Positions 9,936 to 20,340 are shown, counted from the first letter of the stretch. The stretch: 64,000 nt of DNA from CAVVYV01 sp963752585 (GCA_963752585.1 CAVVYV010000007.1:415893-479892); one strand, 5' to 3'. Notes: generated from the sequence alone by a model not told the origin. Numbers and translations are program-made.

Positions 9936-10872
9936 TCAACCTCTGCAGGCTGGCGCGCCCGACTGGTCAGGGAAGAGCCGGGAGCCGCGGAGGATCCCCG
10001 CCCACCCTCCGCCGTACCAGGCGATCTGGCGGAGGAAGGCGTACCAGGCGTCCTCGAGGTGCTCCGCGCGGGCGTCGCCGCGGGCGCGGGCGACGAGGAC
10101 GAGCCAGACGCCCCGGGCGGCCCGGCCGATCTCGCGCACGCGGGGCTCGCCGCGGTGGCCGAGCACGGCGCGGTGCTTGGCGCCGACGAGGCCGGCGCCG
10201 TAGGCCCAGCCGAGCTGCTGGCGGAAGAAGCCGAGCTGGGAGGGCCGGTGCTGGTGGCGGGCGATCGCGCCCTCGCCGAAGGCGAGACGGAGGGGGCTGA
10301 GCCGGCTGAAGCGGAGGCCGATCTCGACGTCCTGGGCGCGGGTCATCCGGGGGTCGAAGCGGCCGATCTGATCGAAGACGGAGCGGCGGAAGGCGGCGTT
10401 GGCGGTGATCGCGTAGGGCGGCTTGGAGGTGAAGGCGAACTGCTGCCAGCGGCCGAGCATGCGGGTGGCCTGGCGCTGGGCCGAGGTGTGGGCGTCGGCG
10501 TGCTGGAGCTCGCCGCCGACGCAGCCGACCTCGGGGTCGGCGAAGGGCTCGACGAGCTTGCCGGAGCCAGTCGGTGACCGCGACGCAGTCGCCGTCGATG
10601 AAGGCGACGATCTCGCCGCGGGCCTCCTCGATCCCGCGGTTGCGGGCGTTGGAGACGCCGCGGCGCGGCTCGCGCAGGTGGCGCACCGGGTGGCTGTCGA
10701 TGATCTCGGCGGTGCGGTCGGTGGAGGCGTTGTCGACGACGAGGATCTCGTGGCGGTCGGCCGGGTAGTCCTGGGCGACGACCGAGCGAAGGCAGGGGTC
10801 GAGGGTGCGCTCGCCGTTGCGCACGGGGACGACGACTGAGACGAAGGGAAGATCGGGTTCGGCCGCGCTCAC
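9936..10872 (-). CDS. Glycosyltransferase family 2 (frameshifted)
   Basis: GT-A fold enzyme, about 312 residues. The N-terminus reads VSVVVPVRNGERTLDPCLRS, then ILVVDNASTDRTAEI for nucleotide-sugar binding, RRGVSNARNRGIEEA, and AFIDGDCV, which supplies the DxD-type metal site. After breaks near 10570-10460, the second half shows YAITANAAFRRSVFDQIGRFD and the acceptor-side RAQDVEIGLR (ED-like motif). No membrane helix is obvious. Likely transfers sugar to a cell-surface glycan. Its neighbours (a helical protein and a UGT-type transferase) do not name a pathway. Confidence 0.82.
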
Positions 10873-10899
10873 GGCGCGGACCCTAGAGCGGCGCTGGGT

Positions 10900-11477
10900 T
10901 CAGGGGCGCTCGGCGTCGGCGCGCTCGAGCTCGGCTGCCCAGGCGTCGGCGGACTCGAGCTCGTCGCTCGGCGAGGACCTCGAGGGCGCGCGTCTCGGAT
11001 CGCCGCTGCTCGGCCTCGGCGTAGGTGCGGGCGAGGACGTCGTGGACGGTGTCCTCGGCGGTCTCCTGCGCCTCGGCCTCGGCGAGCCGGCGGCGGGTGG
11101 CCTTCACCTCGCGCACCTCCTGCGCCAGCGGGCGCTCGGGTGCCGTCGCCGAGGGCGGCGGCGCCGTCGCGAGTGAGGGCGATCTCGAGATAGCCCTCGA
11201 GGGTGCGGACCTCGCGGCGGGAGGCGCGGCGGGGCTTGCGCTGGTTGGCGCCGGTGAAGGCGTCCCAGGCGCGGGCGAAGGTGCCGAAGTTGGTGCGGCC
11301 GCCGTTGCGGTGGGCGGCGAGCATCGGGCAGACGCCGCCGCGCTTGTCGACGTAGGCGCCGACGATCACGCGGTTGCCGCGGATGCCGCGGAGCATCGCC
11401 TCCTTGGTGTGGTGCGGGAGGGAGTAGACGGCGTTGCGGAGACGCTCGGCGTTGTTGCGTCGTTTGGCGATGGGCAA
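10900..11477 (-). CDS. Conserved hypothetical protein with C-terminal helix (frameshifted)
   Basis: About 192 residues from a TTG at 11477, in a divergent gap with the UGT-type gene. The N-terminal part reads RRNNAERLRNAVYSLPHHTKEAMLRGI and GNRVIVGAYVDKRGGVCPMLAAHRNGGRT, then FARAWDAFTGA. After a break near 11130-11140 the tail is a charged helix (REVKATRRRLAEAEAQETAED, then a run ending ELERADAERP, TGA at 10900). I remember similar proteins from Solirubrobacterales-type genomes but know no function. The single Cys and the HH pair are not a recognised active site. Confidence 0.55.
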
Positions 11478-11508
11478 TGGATACCGCCTGCGGCGTAGGG
11501 TCAGCGCA

Positions 11509-12745
11509 ATGGGCCGCCCATCCACAGAGCTGCGTCTGGTGGTGGCCGCGTTCGGCGACCCCGGACATGCGTTTCCGGCGATCGCGCTGGCGCGGGAGCT
11601 GCGCCGGCGCGGCCACGAGGTGCTGGTCGAGACCTGGGAGCAGTGGCGGGAGCGCGGTGGAGGCGGAGGGGCTGGGGTTCACCGGCGCCCAGGAGTACAC
11701 GGTGTTCCCGCCGCCGGGACCGGAGACGCCGGATGGGGAGACGGCGGCGGCCGCGGCGCGGGCGCTGGCGCGGCTGATGGGCGAGTTCGAGCCCGACCTG
11801 GTGGTGAGCGACATCCTGACGCTGGCGCCGACGCTGGCGGCGGAGGTGGCGGGGGTGCCGCACGCGACCCTGATTCCGCACGTCTATCCGGTGCAGGAGC
11901 CGGGGATGCCGCTGTACTCGCTCGGGTTCCGGCCGCCGCGGACGCCGCTGGGCCGGGCGGGATGGCGGGCGACGATGCCGATTCTGGGGAGCGGGCTGCG
12001 GCGGGGGCGGGACGACCTCAATCGGACCAGGGAGCGGCTGGGGCTGGCGCCGCTGGAGCGGTTTCACGGGGGGATCAGCGAGCTGCTGGCGGTGGTGGCG
12101 ACGTTCCCGCAGCTGGAGTACCCGCGGCGCTGGCCGGAGGACGTGCGGGTGAGCGGGCCGCTCTTCTTCGAGCTGCCGACGGTGAGGAGACGGAGATTCC
12201 GGAGGGGGAGGGGCCGCTGGTGGTGGTGGCGCCGAGCACGTCGCAGGATCCGGAGTGCCGGCTGCTGCGGGTGGCGCTGGAGGCGCTGGCGGATGAGCCG
12301 GTGCGGGTGCTGGCGACCACCAACCGGCACCGGCCGGAGGAGCCGGTGGAGGTGCCGGCGAACGCGGTGCTGGTGCCGTGGATGCGGTACTCGCAGGCGT
12401 TTCCGGCGGCCGACGCGGTGATCTGTCACGGGGGTCATGGGACGGTGGCGGGGGCGCTGGCGGCGGGTGCGCCGGTGCTGGTCTGGCCGGCGGTCGGGGA
12501 CCAGGGAGAGAACGGGGCGCGGGTGGCGTGGTCGGGCGCGGGGCTGTCGCTGGCGCGGCGGTTCCTCTCGCCGCGGGGGGTGCGGCTGGCGGTGCGGCGG
12601 CTGCTCGGGGACGGGCGCTACCGGGCGCGGGCGGCGGAGATCGCGGCCTGGGCGGCGGAGAACGACGGGGCCGCCAACGCCGCCGAGCTGGTCGAGGAGA
12701 CGGTCCGAGAACGCAGCGAGCCGGCCTTCGCCGGCTCGCACCTAG
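11509..12745 (+). CDS. UGT/MGT-type glycosyltransferase (frameshifted)
   Basis: GT-B fold glycosyltransferase, about 405 residues. The N-terminus LVVAAFGDPGHAFPAIALARELRRRGHEV is the acceptor domain start. The C-terminal donor domain has VLVPWMRYSQAFPAADAVICHGGHGTVAGALAAGAPVLVWPAVGDQGENG, the HGGxGT signature of macrolide and sterol transferases. Breaks lie near 11660 and 12180. One frame stays open past the end across the tRNA-Asn, so the true stop is masked by an indel; the TAG at 12743-12745 is the nearest plausible one. Acceptor unknown. Confidence 0.82.
12716..12739. terminator. Perfect 10-bp hairpin at gene end
   Basis: GCGAGCCGGC, loop CTTC, GCCGGCTCGC. It sits at the end of the UGT-type gene and before the convergent tRNA-Asn. 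There is no T-tract, so a terminator role is inferred from place and stem strength only. Confidence 0.45.
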
Positions 12746-12758
12746 ATTCGTCAAGAGG

Positions 12759-12832
12759 CTCCGGGGGTGGGACTCGAACCCACAACAACTCGGTTAACAG
12801 CCGAGTGCTCTACCAGATTGAGCTACCCCGGA
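12759..12832 (-). tRNA. tRNA-Asn (GTT)
   Basis: The reverse complement folds as a cloverleaf: acceptor TCCGGGG with CCCCGGA, discriminator G, anticodon stem CTCGG/CCGAG with loop CTGTTAA, T-loop GTTCGAG. The anticodon GTT reads Asn codons. CCA is not encoded. Confidence 0.96.
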
Positions 12833-12927
12833 CCGGTGATCCAATGTGCGACTCTCGAGGCCTGTCGCTCGAGCGAACTCTAGCGGCGGCTGGGCAGGGA
12901 GATCGCCGGCGCCAGCCTCGACCGCTG

Positions 12928-14708
12928 CTAGGCGCCGAGGGTCTCGGCGTAGGCGATCCGGTCGGTGAGCTGGGCGCGCTCGCGGGAGAGGCGGGCCCCC
13001 GCCTCGTAGTCGCCGGCGCTCTGGGCGGCCGAGATGCTGTCCTCCAGGCGCTGCTGCTCGAGCAGGTCGAAGTTGAGCTGCATCGCGCCCTCCGAGGCCG
13101 GCACCCGCTCCGAGCTCATCACCAGCTCGGTGATCAGCGCCGTCAGCGCCTCGTCCTCCCGCGGCAGGCCCGACATCGGATCCTCGAGATGCTCCCGGAG
13201 CCAGCGCAGCGCCGGGCCCCCCGACTCCGAGACGTGCTCGTCGCTGAGCCGCTCGACGAACGGGCCGCCCCATCTTCGGCTCGGCGATGCACATCGCCAG
13301 CAGCGCCCGCTCGCGCGTCTCGCGCGGGGTCAGCGACTGCGCGCACCGCCCGCGGCCGCCTGCCCCTTCGCCCCGTTGCCGCCGGCGCGGCGATCCCCCG
13401 GACTCTCCTTCGGCGCGCTCCGCACCCGCTCCGAGACCAGGCTCGGATCGGTGTCGAGGCGGTCCGCCACCTCCCGGATCAACTCGTCCCTCCCCACGAC
13501 CTCCCCCATCGCCGCCAGCACCGGCGCCACCTCCGCAAGCGTCCGCTCCCGTCCCGCGACGCTCCCCAGGTCGCCCCGCCCGAGCGCCGTCCGCACCCGG
13601 AAGCTCGGCAGGTCGATCGCGCCCTCGACCAGGCTCATGGAAGCGATCGAGCCCGCCCGCCTGGCAGCATGTCCGCGGGGTCCTCCCCCTCCGGCATCGC
13701 CGCCACCCGCAGGTCCAGCTCCCGATCCCCGGCCACCCTCTGCGCCCGGATCATCGCGTCGGCCCCCGCCCGGTCGGCGTCCAGCGCCAGCACCACCACC
13801 TCGGTCAGGCCCGCCAGCATCGTCAGCTGCTCGGGCGTGATCGCGGTCCCCATGATCGCCACCGCCTCCTCCACCCCGGCCTGCTGGAGGGCGAGCACGT
13901 CGGTGTAGCCCTCGACCACGATCGCCCGCCGCGCCTTCGCGATCGGCCCCCGCGCCCGGTCGATCCCGTAGAGGGTGTGGCTCTTCCGGTAGAGCTCCCC
14001 CTCCGGCGAGTTCAGGTACTTCGGCTTCGAGTCGGCGCTCAGCGCCCGCGCCCCGAACCCGAGCACCCGCCCGCGCTGGTCGCGGATCGGAAAGGTGATC
14101 CGGGAGCGAAACCGGTCGTAGTGGCCGCCCTGGCGCCCCTTCTGGGCCAGCCCCGCGGCCAGCAGCTCCTCAACCTTGAACCCGGCCCGCTGGCTGCCGG
14201 TCAGCACCTGGTCCCAGGCGCTCGGCGCCATCCCGACCCCGAACCGGCGCAGCACCTCCTCCCCGAGCCCCCGACCCTCCAGGTACGCGCGCGCCTTCTT
14301 CGCCTTCGGCGCCTCCCAGAGGTAGCGCTCGTAGAACTTCGCGGTTCGCTCGAGCAGCTCCCACAGCCGCGCCTTCCGCCGGCGGGCCTCCTCGGCGCGC
14401 GGATCCTCGCTCTCCCGCTCGATCTCGACGCCGTAGCGCTCGGCCAGCATCTCGACCGCCTCGGGGAACGAGAGCCCCTCCTTCTCCTCGACGAAGCTGA
14501 AGACGTCCCCGCTCGCCTGGCAGCCGAAGCAGAAGTAGAGCTTGTCCTGCGGATTGACCTTGAACGACGGCGTCCGCTCGTCGTGGAACGGACAGAGCCC
14601 CCAGAGGTCCTTCCCCCTGCGGACCAGCTCGGTGTAGGGAGAGACGACCTCGACGATGTCGGCCGCCTGCTTTACCCGCTCCTTGGTCTCGTCGGTGAAC
14701 CTCGCCAT
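12928..14708 (-). CDS. dnaG: DNA primase DnaG (frameshifted)
   Basis: Makes RNA primers for replication. About 593 codons, usual for the family. The N-terminal CHC2 zinc finger is CPFHDERTPSFKVN to YFCFGCQASGDVFSF. The catalytic core follows, with TOPRIM motifs IVVEGYTDVLALQQAG and LALDADRAGADAM. The C-terminal DnaB-interaction part lies in other frames (DELIREVADRLDTDPSLVSERV; FDLLEQQRLEDSISAAQSAGDYE). Breaks are near 13650, 13350 and 13200. Only 12 bases separate its ATG from the dgt stop, matching the dgt-dnaG operon seen in many actinobacteria. Confidence 0.95.
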
Positions 14709-14720
14709 CCCTCAAATCTC

Positions 14721-15763
14721 TCAGGTCAAGCGGCGCCTGGCCCGGCCCGCCCCGCGCGGGTCGCCGGAGGATGCGAGCTTCTCGTAGCTGCGGATGCAGA
14801 ACCGGTCGGTCATCCCGGCGAGATAGTCGGTCACCCGCTGGAGCGGATCGGCCTCGCGGTCGGGCGCCGGCACCTCCTCCGGATGCTCGAGGTAGTGGTC
14901 GAACAGCGCCCGCAGCGCCTCCCGCGCCCGCTCCTGCTCGCTCCGCGCCTCCGGCCCCAGGTAGACCCGATCGAACATGAACTTGCGCAGCCGCAGCATC
15001 GCTCCCCCCACCTCCTCGGACTGCTCGATCTCGCCCGCCTCGCGCGAGCGCTCGACCATGTCCTGGACCAGGGTGTCGATCCGCTTCGCCCCGGTCGGCC
15101 CGAGCAGCTCGATCTCCTCGGCCGGCAGATCCCCCTCGGAGATGATCCCGGCCCGAAGCGCGTCGTCGATGTCGTGGTTGATGTAGGCGACCCGGTCGAC
15201 CACCTTCACCACCCGCCCCTCGAGCGTCGCCGGCCGCTCCGGACCCGGTGTGGCGGAGGATCCCGTCGCGCACCTGCTCGGTCAGGTTCAGCCCCCTGCC
15301 CGTCCGCCCTCCAGCCGCTCGACCACCCGCAGCGAATGCTCGTTGTGGCGAAAGCGCCCCCCGTGCTCGCGAGGGCCTCGTCCAGCACCTCCTCGCCGAT
15401 GTGGCCGAAGGGCGGGTGGCCGAGGTCGTGGCCGAGCCCGATCGCCTCGGTCAGGTCCTCGTTCAGGGCCAGCGCCCGCGCCACCGTCCGCGAGATGAAG
15501 CAGGCCTCGAGCGTGTGGGTGAGCCGGGTCCGGTAGTGGTCGCCCTCCGGCGCCACGAACACCTGCGTCTTGTGCTTGAGGCGCCGGAACGCCTTCGAGT
15601 GGACGATCCGGTCGCGGTCGCGCTGGAACGGCGTCCGCACCGGGCTGTCGGGCTCGGGCTCGCGGCGGTCCGCCGGGTAGGAGGGGGTCGCGGGCTCCCA
15701 GAGGTACTCGGCCTCCCAGGAGCGGACCCGGTCCTCGAACGTGGCCACGTCGGTGCTCACCAC
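14721..15763 (-). CDS. dgt: Deoxyguanosinetriphosphate triphosphohydrolase-like protein (frameshifted)
   Basis: HD-domain dNTPase that splits dGTP to deoxyguanosine and triphosphate. Motifs: RDRIVHSKAFRRLKHKTQVF, RTRLTHTLE with the first metal histidine, IGLGHDLGHPPFGHIGE with the HD pair, RHNEHSLRVVE, and VVKVVDRVAYINHDIDDALRAG with the distal Asp. Breaks near 15370, 15300 and 15245. It is the upstream gene of dnaG, on the same strand. Length about 347 residues fits the short, non-enterobacterial type. Confidence 0.92.
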
Positions 15764-15836
15764 CCGATGTTCTCAGTCCCGGCGGCCCGCAGGCGGGCAC
15801 ACCGGCTGATCGTTTCGAAATAGGCTCCGTTCAGTC

Positions 15837-16604
15837 ATGGCTGAGACGGCCCTGATCACGGGCGCCTCCTCGGGCATCGGGGAGCAGTTCGCGCGACAGC
15901 TCGCCGCAGCGCGGCTACGACCTGATCCTGGTCGCCCGGCGCGCGGACCGGCTCAGAGCAGCTGGCCGACGAGCTCGCGGTCACCACCCACGTCGTCACC
16001 TGCGATCTCGGCGCGGACGCCGACCAGCTCCCCGGGCAGGTCTCGGCCCTCGGCGCCGACGTCGACCTCCTGGTCAACAACGCCGGCTTCGGCCTCCGCG
16101 GCCGCTTCGCCGAGCTCCCCGCCGAGCGCCAGGCGGAGATGGTCCGGGTCAACTGCGAGGCGGTCGTCATCCTCACCCGCGCGTTCGTCCCGGCGATGAT
16201 CGAGCGCGGCCGCGGCGGCGTGATCACCGTCGCCTCCACCGCCGGGATGCAGCCGCTCCCCTACGAGGCCACCTACGGCGCCAGCAAGGCGTTCGCCCTC
16301 AACCTCACCGAGGCGCTCCACATGGAGCTCCGCGGCACCGGGGTGAAGGCGCTCGCCGTCAACCCGGGCCCGGTGCCGACCGAGTGGCAGCAGGTCGCGG
16401 GCTACGAGGAGGTCGGGCGGCGAGATGATGCCGGGCGCGATCGAGGCCGAGCAGGTGGTCGAGGAGGCCCTGCGCGCCTACGACGCCGACAAGCGCTCGA
16501 TCGTCCCCGGCCGCTTCTTCCGCAACTTCATGCGCCTCAACGCGCCGCGCCGCGCGCGCTCAAGCTGCGCGTCTCCGAGCGCCTCTACCGCCCGAAGACG
16601 CTAG
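15837..16604 (+). CDS. Short-chain dehydrogenase, DltE/YqjQ type (frameshifted)
   Basis: NAD(P)-dependent SDR. Motifs TALITGASSGIGEQFARQL, DLLVNNAGFGLRG, ITVASTAGMQPLP with the catalytic Ser, and YEATYGASKAFALNL with Tyr and Lys. Corrections are needed near 15905, 15955, 16420 and 16550; the end then reads FFRNFMRLNAPR and SERLYRPKT. The stop is taken at the TAG at 16602-16604, three bases from the convergent recO stop. The conserved tail RLNxxxPR-like resembles long-chain substrate SDRs. Substrate unknown. Confidence 0.82.
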
Positions 16605-16606
16605 AG

Positions 16607-17327
16607 CTAGGCCGCCGCGCGCAGGCGGACGTGGGCGTGGTGCTCGAGGGTCTCGCTGACCGCGCGGTCCGACTGCGCGGCCACCGCCCGCTCGGCCACC
16701 GGCGCCTCCGCCAGCGGCCGCGCCAGCGCCTCGACCATGAACCGGTGGGCCTCCTCGGAGAGGGGGAAGCCGTCGCCCTCGCAGCTCGCGCAGACGACTC
16801 CGCCCGCGGCGCCGGAGAAGGCGGTGATGTGGTCGGCCTCGCCGCAGCGGGCGCAGCTCGCCAGCTCCGGCGAGAAGCCGGCGGCGAGCGCCAGCTTCAG
16901 CCGGAAGGCGAGCGCCGCGCCGGGGGCGCTCGCCACGCGCCGGATCGGCATCGAGCAGCGCCAGGTAGGTGCAGAGCAGGTTGTAGGCGGCCTGGTTCGG
17001 CTCCTCGGAGTCGAGCAGCCGGAGGACCGCGTCGCAGCCGCGGCCGGCGGCCATCAGGGCCGGGCCGTCGCTGCGCAGCCGCGGGTGCCCGTCGATGGTC
17101 GAGGCGCCGGTGACCGTGCAGAGGTCCCCCCGCCCCTCGTAGAGCAGCAGGTTGAGCCGGAAGAACGGCTCCAGCCGCCCGCCGAAGCGCGACTTCGGCC
17201 GCCGCGACCCCTTCGCGATCGCCCCGATCCGCCCCCGGGTCGCCGAGTAGAGATGGACGACCCGATCGGCCTCGCCGTAGCGGATGCTCCGCAGCACCAC
17301 CGCCTCGGTCTTGAATGATCCGGGCAC
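16607..17327 (-). CDS. recO: DNA repair protein RecO (frameshifted)
   Basis: Mediator that loads RecA with RecR in recombinational repair. The OB-fold start is typical: KTEAVVLRSIRYGEADRVVHLYSATRGRIGAIAKGSRRPKSRFGGRLEPF. The C-terminal zinc module has CARCGEADHITAFS and GGVVCASCEG, a Cys4 site. One break near 16945 separates the halves. About 240 residues is the expected size. It converges on the SDR gene. No era or uppS gene adjoins it. Confidence 0.93.
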
Positions 17328-17400
17328 GAACCAAACGTTGCCGCAGCGCCGGACGTGATAGCGGTGGATATCCGGGTCGGATCGCGGTAGCTCGACCTCG

Positions 17401-17883
17401 ATGACCGACGGTGAGCACCGCGTTCACGAGGGCCATTCACACGAGCACGGTCCGGACTGTGGCCACACCGCGGTCCGCCACGACGGACATGTGGACGAGC
17501 ATGCTCGGAGAGCATCCGATCGCGTGGTCCTGCTCGCCACCGATCTCGAGGAGTCAAAGGAGTTCTATGCCGGCAAGCTCGGCCTCGAGATCCTCAACGA
17601 GAGCGAGGAGGCGATCACCTACAAGTGCGGCGGGGACAGCGAGCTGGCGGTGACCAAGAGCACCACCGGCACTGCCGACGAGCAAACCCAGGCCAGCTGG
17701 CGAGTCGACGACCTAGCGGCAGAGCTCGCTGAGCTGCGGTCTCGCGGCGTCGAGATCCAGGAATACGACATGCCGGAGATGAACCTGAAGACGGAGGACG
17801 GGATCGCCGACCTGGGCTTCGCCCTGATGGCCTGGATCATCGATCCGCACAAGAACGCGCTCGCGATCATGCAGCTGAAGTAG
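17401..17883 (+). CDS. VOC (glyoxalase-fold) protein with histidine-rich leader
   Basis: 160 residues in an intact frame. Residues 1-35 are a metal-binding-like leader with HEGHSHEHGPDCGH and RHDGHVDEH. The rest is one vicinal-oxygen-chelate domain: VVLLATDLEESKEFYAGKLGLEIL, then VDDLAAELAELRSRGVEIQEYD, and WIIDPHKNALAIMQ with the usual C-terminal DPxGN-like turn. The HGPxCGHxAVxHDGHVD pattern occurs elsewhere as a stand-alone small zinc-binding protein, so this may be a fusion. Substrate unknown. Confidence 0.75.
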   Translation: MTDGEHRVHEGHSHEHGPDCGHTAVRHDGHVDEHARRASDRVVLLATDLEESKEFYAGKLGLEILNESEEAITYKCGGDSELAVTKSTTGTADEQTQASWRVDDLAAELAELRSRGVEIQEYDMPEMNLKTEDGIADLGFALMAWIIDPHKNALAIMQLK

Positions 17884-17900
17884 CCGCGACCCGGGCCGGC

Positions 17901-18494
17901 CTAGCGCGGGTCCCCTTCGCCTCCTCGCCTGCCGGACCGCGTCGCGGATCGCGGCGGCGGTGACGGTGGCGGCGGCGGCGCCGATCTGCATCGAGCCGAA
18001 CGGGGCGGAGCTCGCCCTCGCCGGAGGCGAGGCAGAAGGCGACGTCGCCGTCGACCGGGGTGAAGGTCGGATCGACGGCCCGGGCGATCCCCGCGGTGGC
18101 GGCGCGGGCGACCATCCCGCACTCGCGCTTCGAGAGCGCGGCGTCGGTGCAGATGCAGACCAGGGTCGTGTTGCCCTCCGGCGCCTTGAACTCGGGCGCC
18201 CGCTCCATCGCCACCAGCGCCTCGGCGCCGCGCACCATCTTCCCCTCGTCGTCCCGGGGGCCAGCCAGCACCGAGCCGTCCTCGTCGATCACGTCGCCGG
18301 CGGCGTTGACCGCGGCGACCGCCGCCACCGTCTCCCCCGCCCCGGTCCGGACCGCCGCGTAGCCGACGCCGCCGGCCGCTGCCGCGCTCCCGCCCCAGGA
18401 CCTTGGCGACGGTGGCGCCCGAGCCGACCCCGACCGCGCCGCGCTCGGGGACCCCGCCGGCGGCCGCCTCAGAGAGGGTGGCTTGCTGGCGGTC
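17901..18494 (-). pseudogene. P1-family (S58) peptidase, N-terminus lost at the join
   Basis: Reading leftward from 18494, a DmpA/P1-type peptidase starts abruptly inside the protein with DRQQATLSEAAAGGVPERG and the family motif AVGVGSGATVAKVLG. It continues with EGNTTLVCICTDAALSKRECGMVARAATAGIARAV, where the GNTT turn holds the self-cleaving Thr nucleophile, then GDVAFCLASGEGE. The first 100 or so residues are missing because the reading frame meets TAG in the hairpin arm at 18495-18497. Frame breaks near 18395 and 17970-17920 blur the end; TAG at 17901 is likely. The truncation marks the join. Confidence 0.7.
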
Positions 18495-18569
18495 CTAACC
18501 GAACGATCGCCGCGCTTTGTCCCGCTCGGGACGGGCGCGATTGTTGGTTAGGCTGCGTCTTCGACGCAG
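18494..18569. repeat. Imperfect inverted repeat with inner hairpins at the join
   Basis: Left arm 18494-18510 begins CCTAACC and ends GATCGC; right arm 18537-18552 is its near-perfect reverse complement with one bulge and one mismatch. Inside lies a perfect stem GTCCC/GGGAC (18519-18532). A further perfect hairpin CTGCGTC, TTC, GACGCAG covers 18553-18569 in the end of the excisionase-like gene. As RNA from the minus strand it would be a strong terminator for that gene. Confidence 0.6.
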
Positions 18570-18811
18570 TCTTCGGGATCGGAAACGGAAATGCCGATTG
18601 CTTCCCGGATTGTGTTCAGGGACCAGCGCGGCGGCTTGAGGTCAAAAACCTGAACACCCCTCGGGAACTTGCCCTCGCCGAGCCACCGGTAGAAGGTGGT
18701 CGGGCTCACGCGAATGATCTTCGCGACCTCGCGGGCGCGATACACAGGAATGTCATCGAGCTTGGGGATGCTCGGGCGTATATGGTTGCGGGTAGTGGGT
18801 TTTGCGGACAT
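18548..18811 (-). CDS. AlpA/excisionase-type helix-turn-helix protein
   Basis: 87 residues. The central part VYRAREVAKIIRVSPTTFYRWLGEGKFPRGVQVFDLKPPRWSL has the form of the small MerR-like DNA-binding domain of AlpA and phage excisionases: helix-turn-helix, then a wing with an arginine and tryptophan. The frame is intact. It lies 96 bases downstream of the integrase gene on the same strand, as recombination directionality factors often do. It may also regulate the integrase. Confidence 0.75.
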   Translation of the reverse strand: MSAKPTTRNHIRPSIPKLDDIPVYRAREVAKIIRVSPTTFYRWLGEGKFPRGVQVFDLKPPRWSLNTIREAIGISVSDPEDCVEDAA

Positions 18812-18906
18812 AACGGCAGTCGTCTCCTAACGGGTTCATCTTCTCATTGGTCTACTCTTCCCTTCTGGTCTGTCGCTCTACCTAGGGTAGTAGCGGACAT
18901 CGCAGG

Positions 18907-20135
18907 CTACCGCAAGCCGTCGATGTAGTCGGCCCACTTTCGATGAGCATCCGCCCGTTCGGTCCAGAACGCGCCGACCGTGCAGATAGTGGCGAGCCCC
19001 GCCACCGTGAGCGTGGCCCAAGCACGCATCCACGATCATGTCGGGAACGCCAATTTTTTGCGCCCCGGTCGCAAAGCTGCGTCTCAGATCGTGGCGGTTG
19101 AAGTGCGTCTCGATTCCCGCCTGCTCGGCGAAGGCGGCGATACGTCGGACCCACGCCCGCAGATGTGCGCCCGCACCATTGGCCTCGGTGAACACCCTCG
19201 GATGCGTGTGCAGGGCGGCTTGGCGGGCGATGATCTCTAGGCCTTGGCACGGTAGGGGAACGACGAAACCCCTGCCATTTTTGGTCGACGGGATTATCCA
19301 GGCGCCGTCCGCCTCGACGTGATGCCGCAGCATTCCCCGGCTGGGGTGGCGGTCGGAGCCCAAGAGTTCCTCCGCGCGGCATCCGGTGAGCAGGAGCATG
19401 TAAAGCCCGTCGGCATAGGGGTCGCCGACCCGCTGGCGCAGCAACGCGAGAAGCCGGCGCAGTTCAGTTCGGACAGGACCCGGTCCCTTACCCGTGTAAG
19501 GTGATGGGCGCGGACGTCATCGATGTCGGCCAGCCGCCACTCGCCGCCGGTCAGCTTCTTGGCGCTCTTGATAGCGGGGCGCAGGTACGCCCACGCCCTT
19601 GCCGCGGAACCCTTGGAGGGATGAGCGTCGAGGACCGCTTGCAGCCGGTCCTCGTTGATGTCCGCCAGCGGCTCGGACAGAACCGGCTGGAACACGTGCT
19701 CGATCACACGGCGATATTCTGGCCACCCGGCAGGGAGTGCCCTGCGGGCGGCCCTGCGCCCTTCCGGGCTGGCGTGAACATCGATCAGACCTTGAAGGGT
19801 CTTCGGGACGGTCTGGGCCGCAATGTCGCCCGGCAGCGCACTGGCGGCGCGCGTGAGCCGCTTCTCTGCAGCGGGGTCCTCACCGCGGAGAACTCGGGCT
19901 CGGATGTCTGCGGCTCCCTGGCGGGCGTCCTTGAGGGAGAGAACATCGGCTGGCCCGAGCGTCACCCTCTGGCGCTTGCCGTCCCTGAAATATGTCACTG
20001 TATAGGTTCGCGCGCCGCTGGATGTCACCCGCAGCACAAGTCCCCTCTGGCTTTCGTCGCTAAAGTCGACGCGGCTCGGCGTGGTGGTCTTGGCGCTCTG
20101 CACGAGATTCGGTCAGTGAGCTTCACGCGAGGCAT
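18907..20135 (-). CDS. Tyrosine integrase with DUF4102 N-terminus (frameshifted)
   Basis: Island/phage integrase, about 410 residues. The true start is the ATG at 20135, after AAGGAGAAATC, giving MPRVKLTDRI; a break near 20107 then leads to SAKTTTPSRVDF and GLVLRVTSSGARTYTVTYF, the DUF4102 arm-binding domain. Catalytic residues are seen in TGCRAEELLG (Arg), HFNRHDLRRSFATGAQ (His-x-x-Arg), LGHAHGG (His) and ARHYLHG (Tyr). Breaks near 19430 and 18980 precede the end FWTERADAHRKWADYIDGLR. Its start faces the tRNA-Cys remnant, which fits a tRNA-targeting integrase. Confidence 0.88.
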
Positions 20136-20340
20136 ACTTGATTTCTCCTTGTACGATCCTCGGCGTCGCGTCGGGGTCGGTATGGGGTCTGCCAATCCGG
20201 GGATACTGGTGGATACTCTTGGACAGCGCAAGAGAAATTCATTACGGCTTGAAATGAGATTTCACCTGTCAGATCAGCGACATGACACTTTCCATCTGCG
20301 CTATCGGACTGAACAACTTGGGAAACTCGGAAGCCGCCTT
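20136..20340. other. Gap between integrase start and att-like site
   Basis: 205 bases with no gene seen. The sequence is less GC-rich than its surroundings, as integrase arm-binding regions often are. Arm-type repeats were looked for but none is convincing. Confidence 0.4.

Noticed and set aside
11434..13908. An 824-residue open frame on the plus strand
   Set aside because: It runs through tRNA-Asn and antisense to dnaG after the glycosyltransferase ends; the true stop is lost to an indel.
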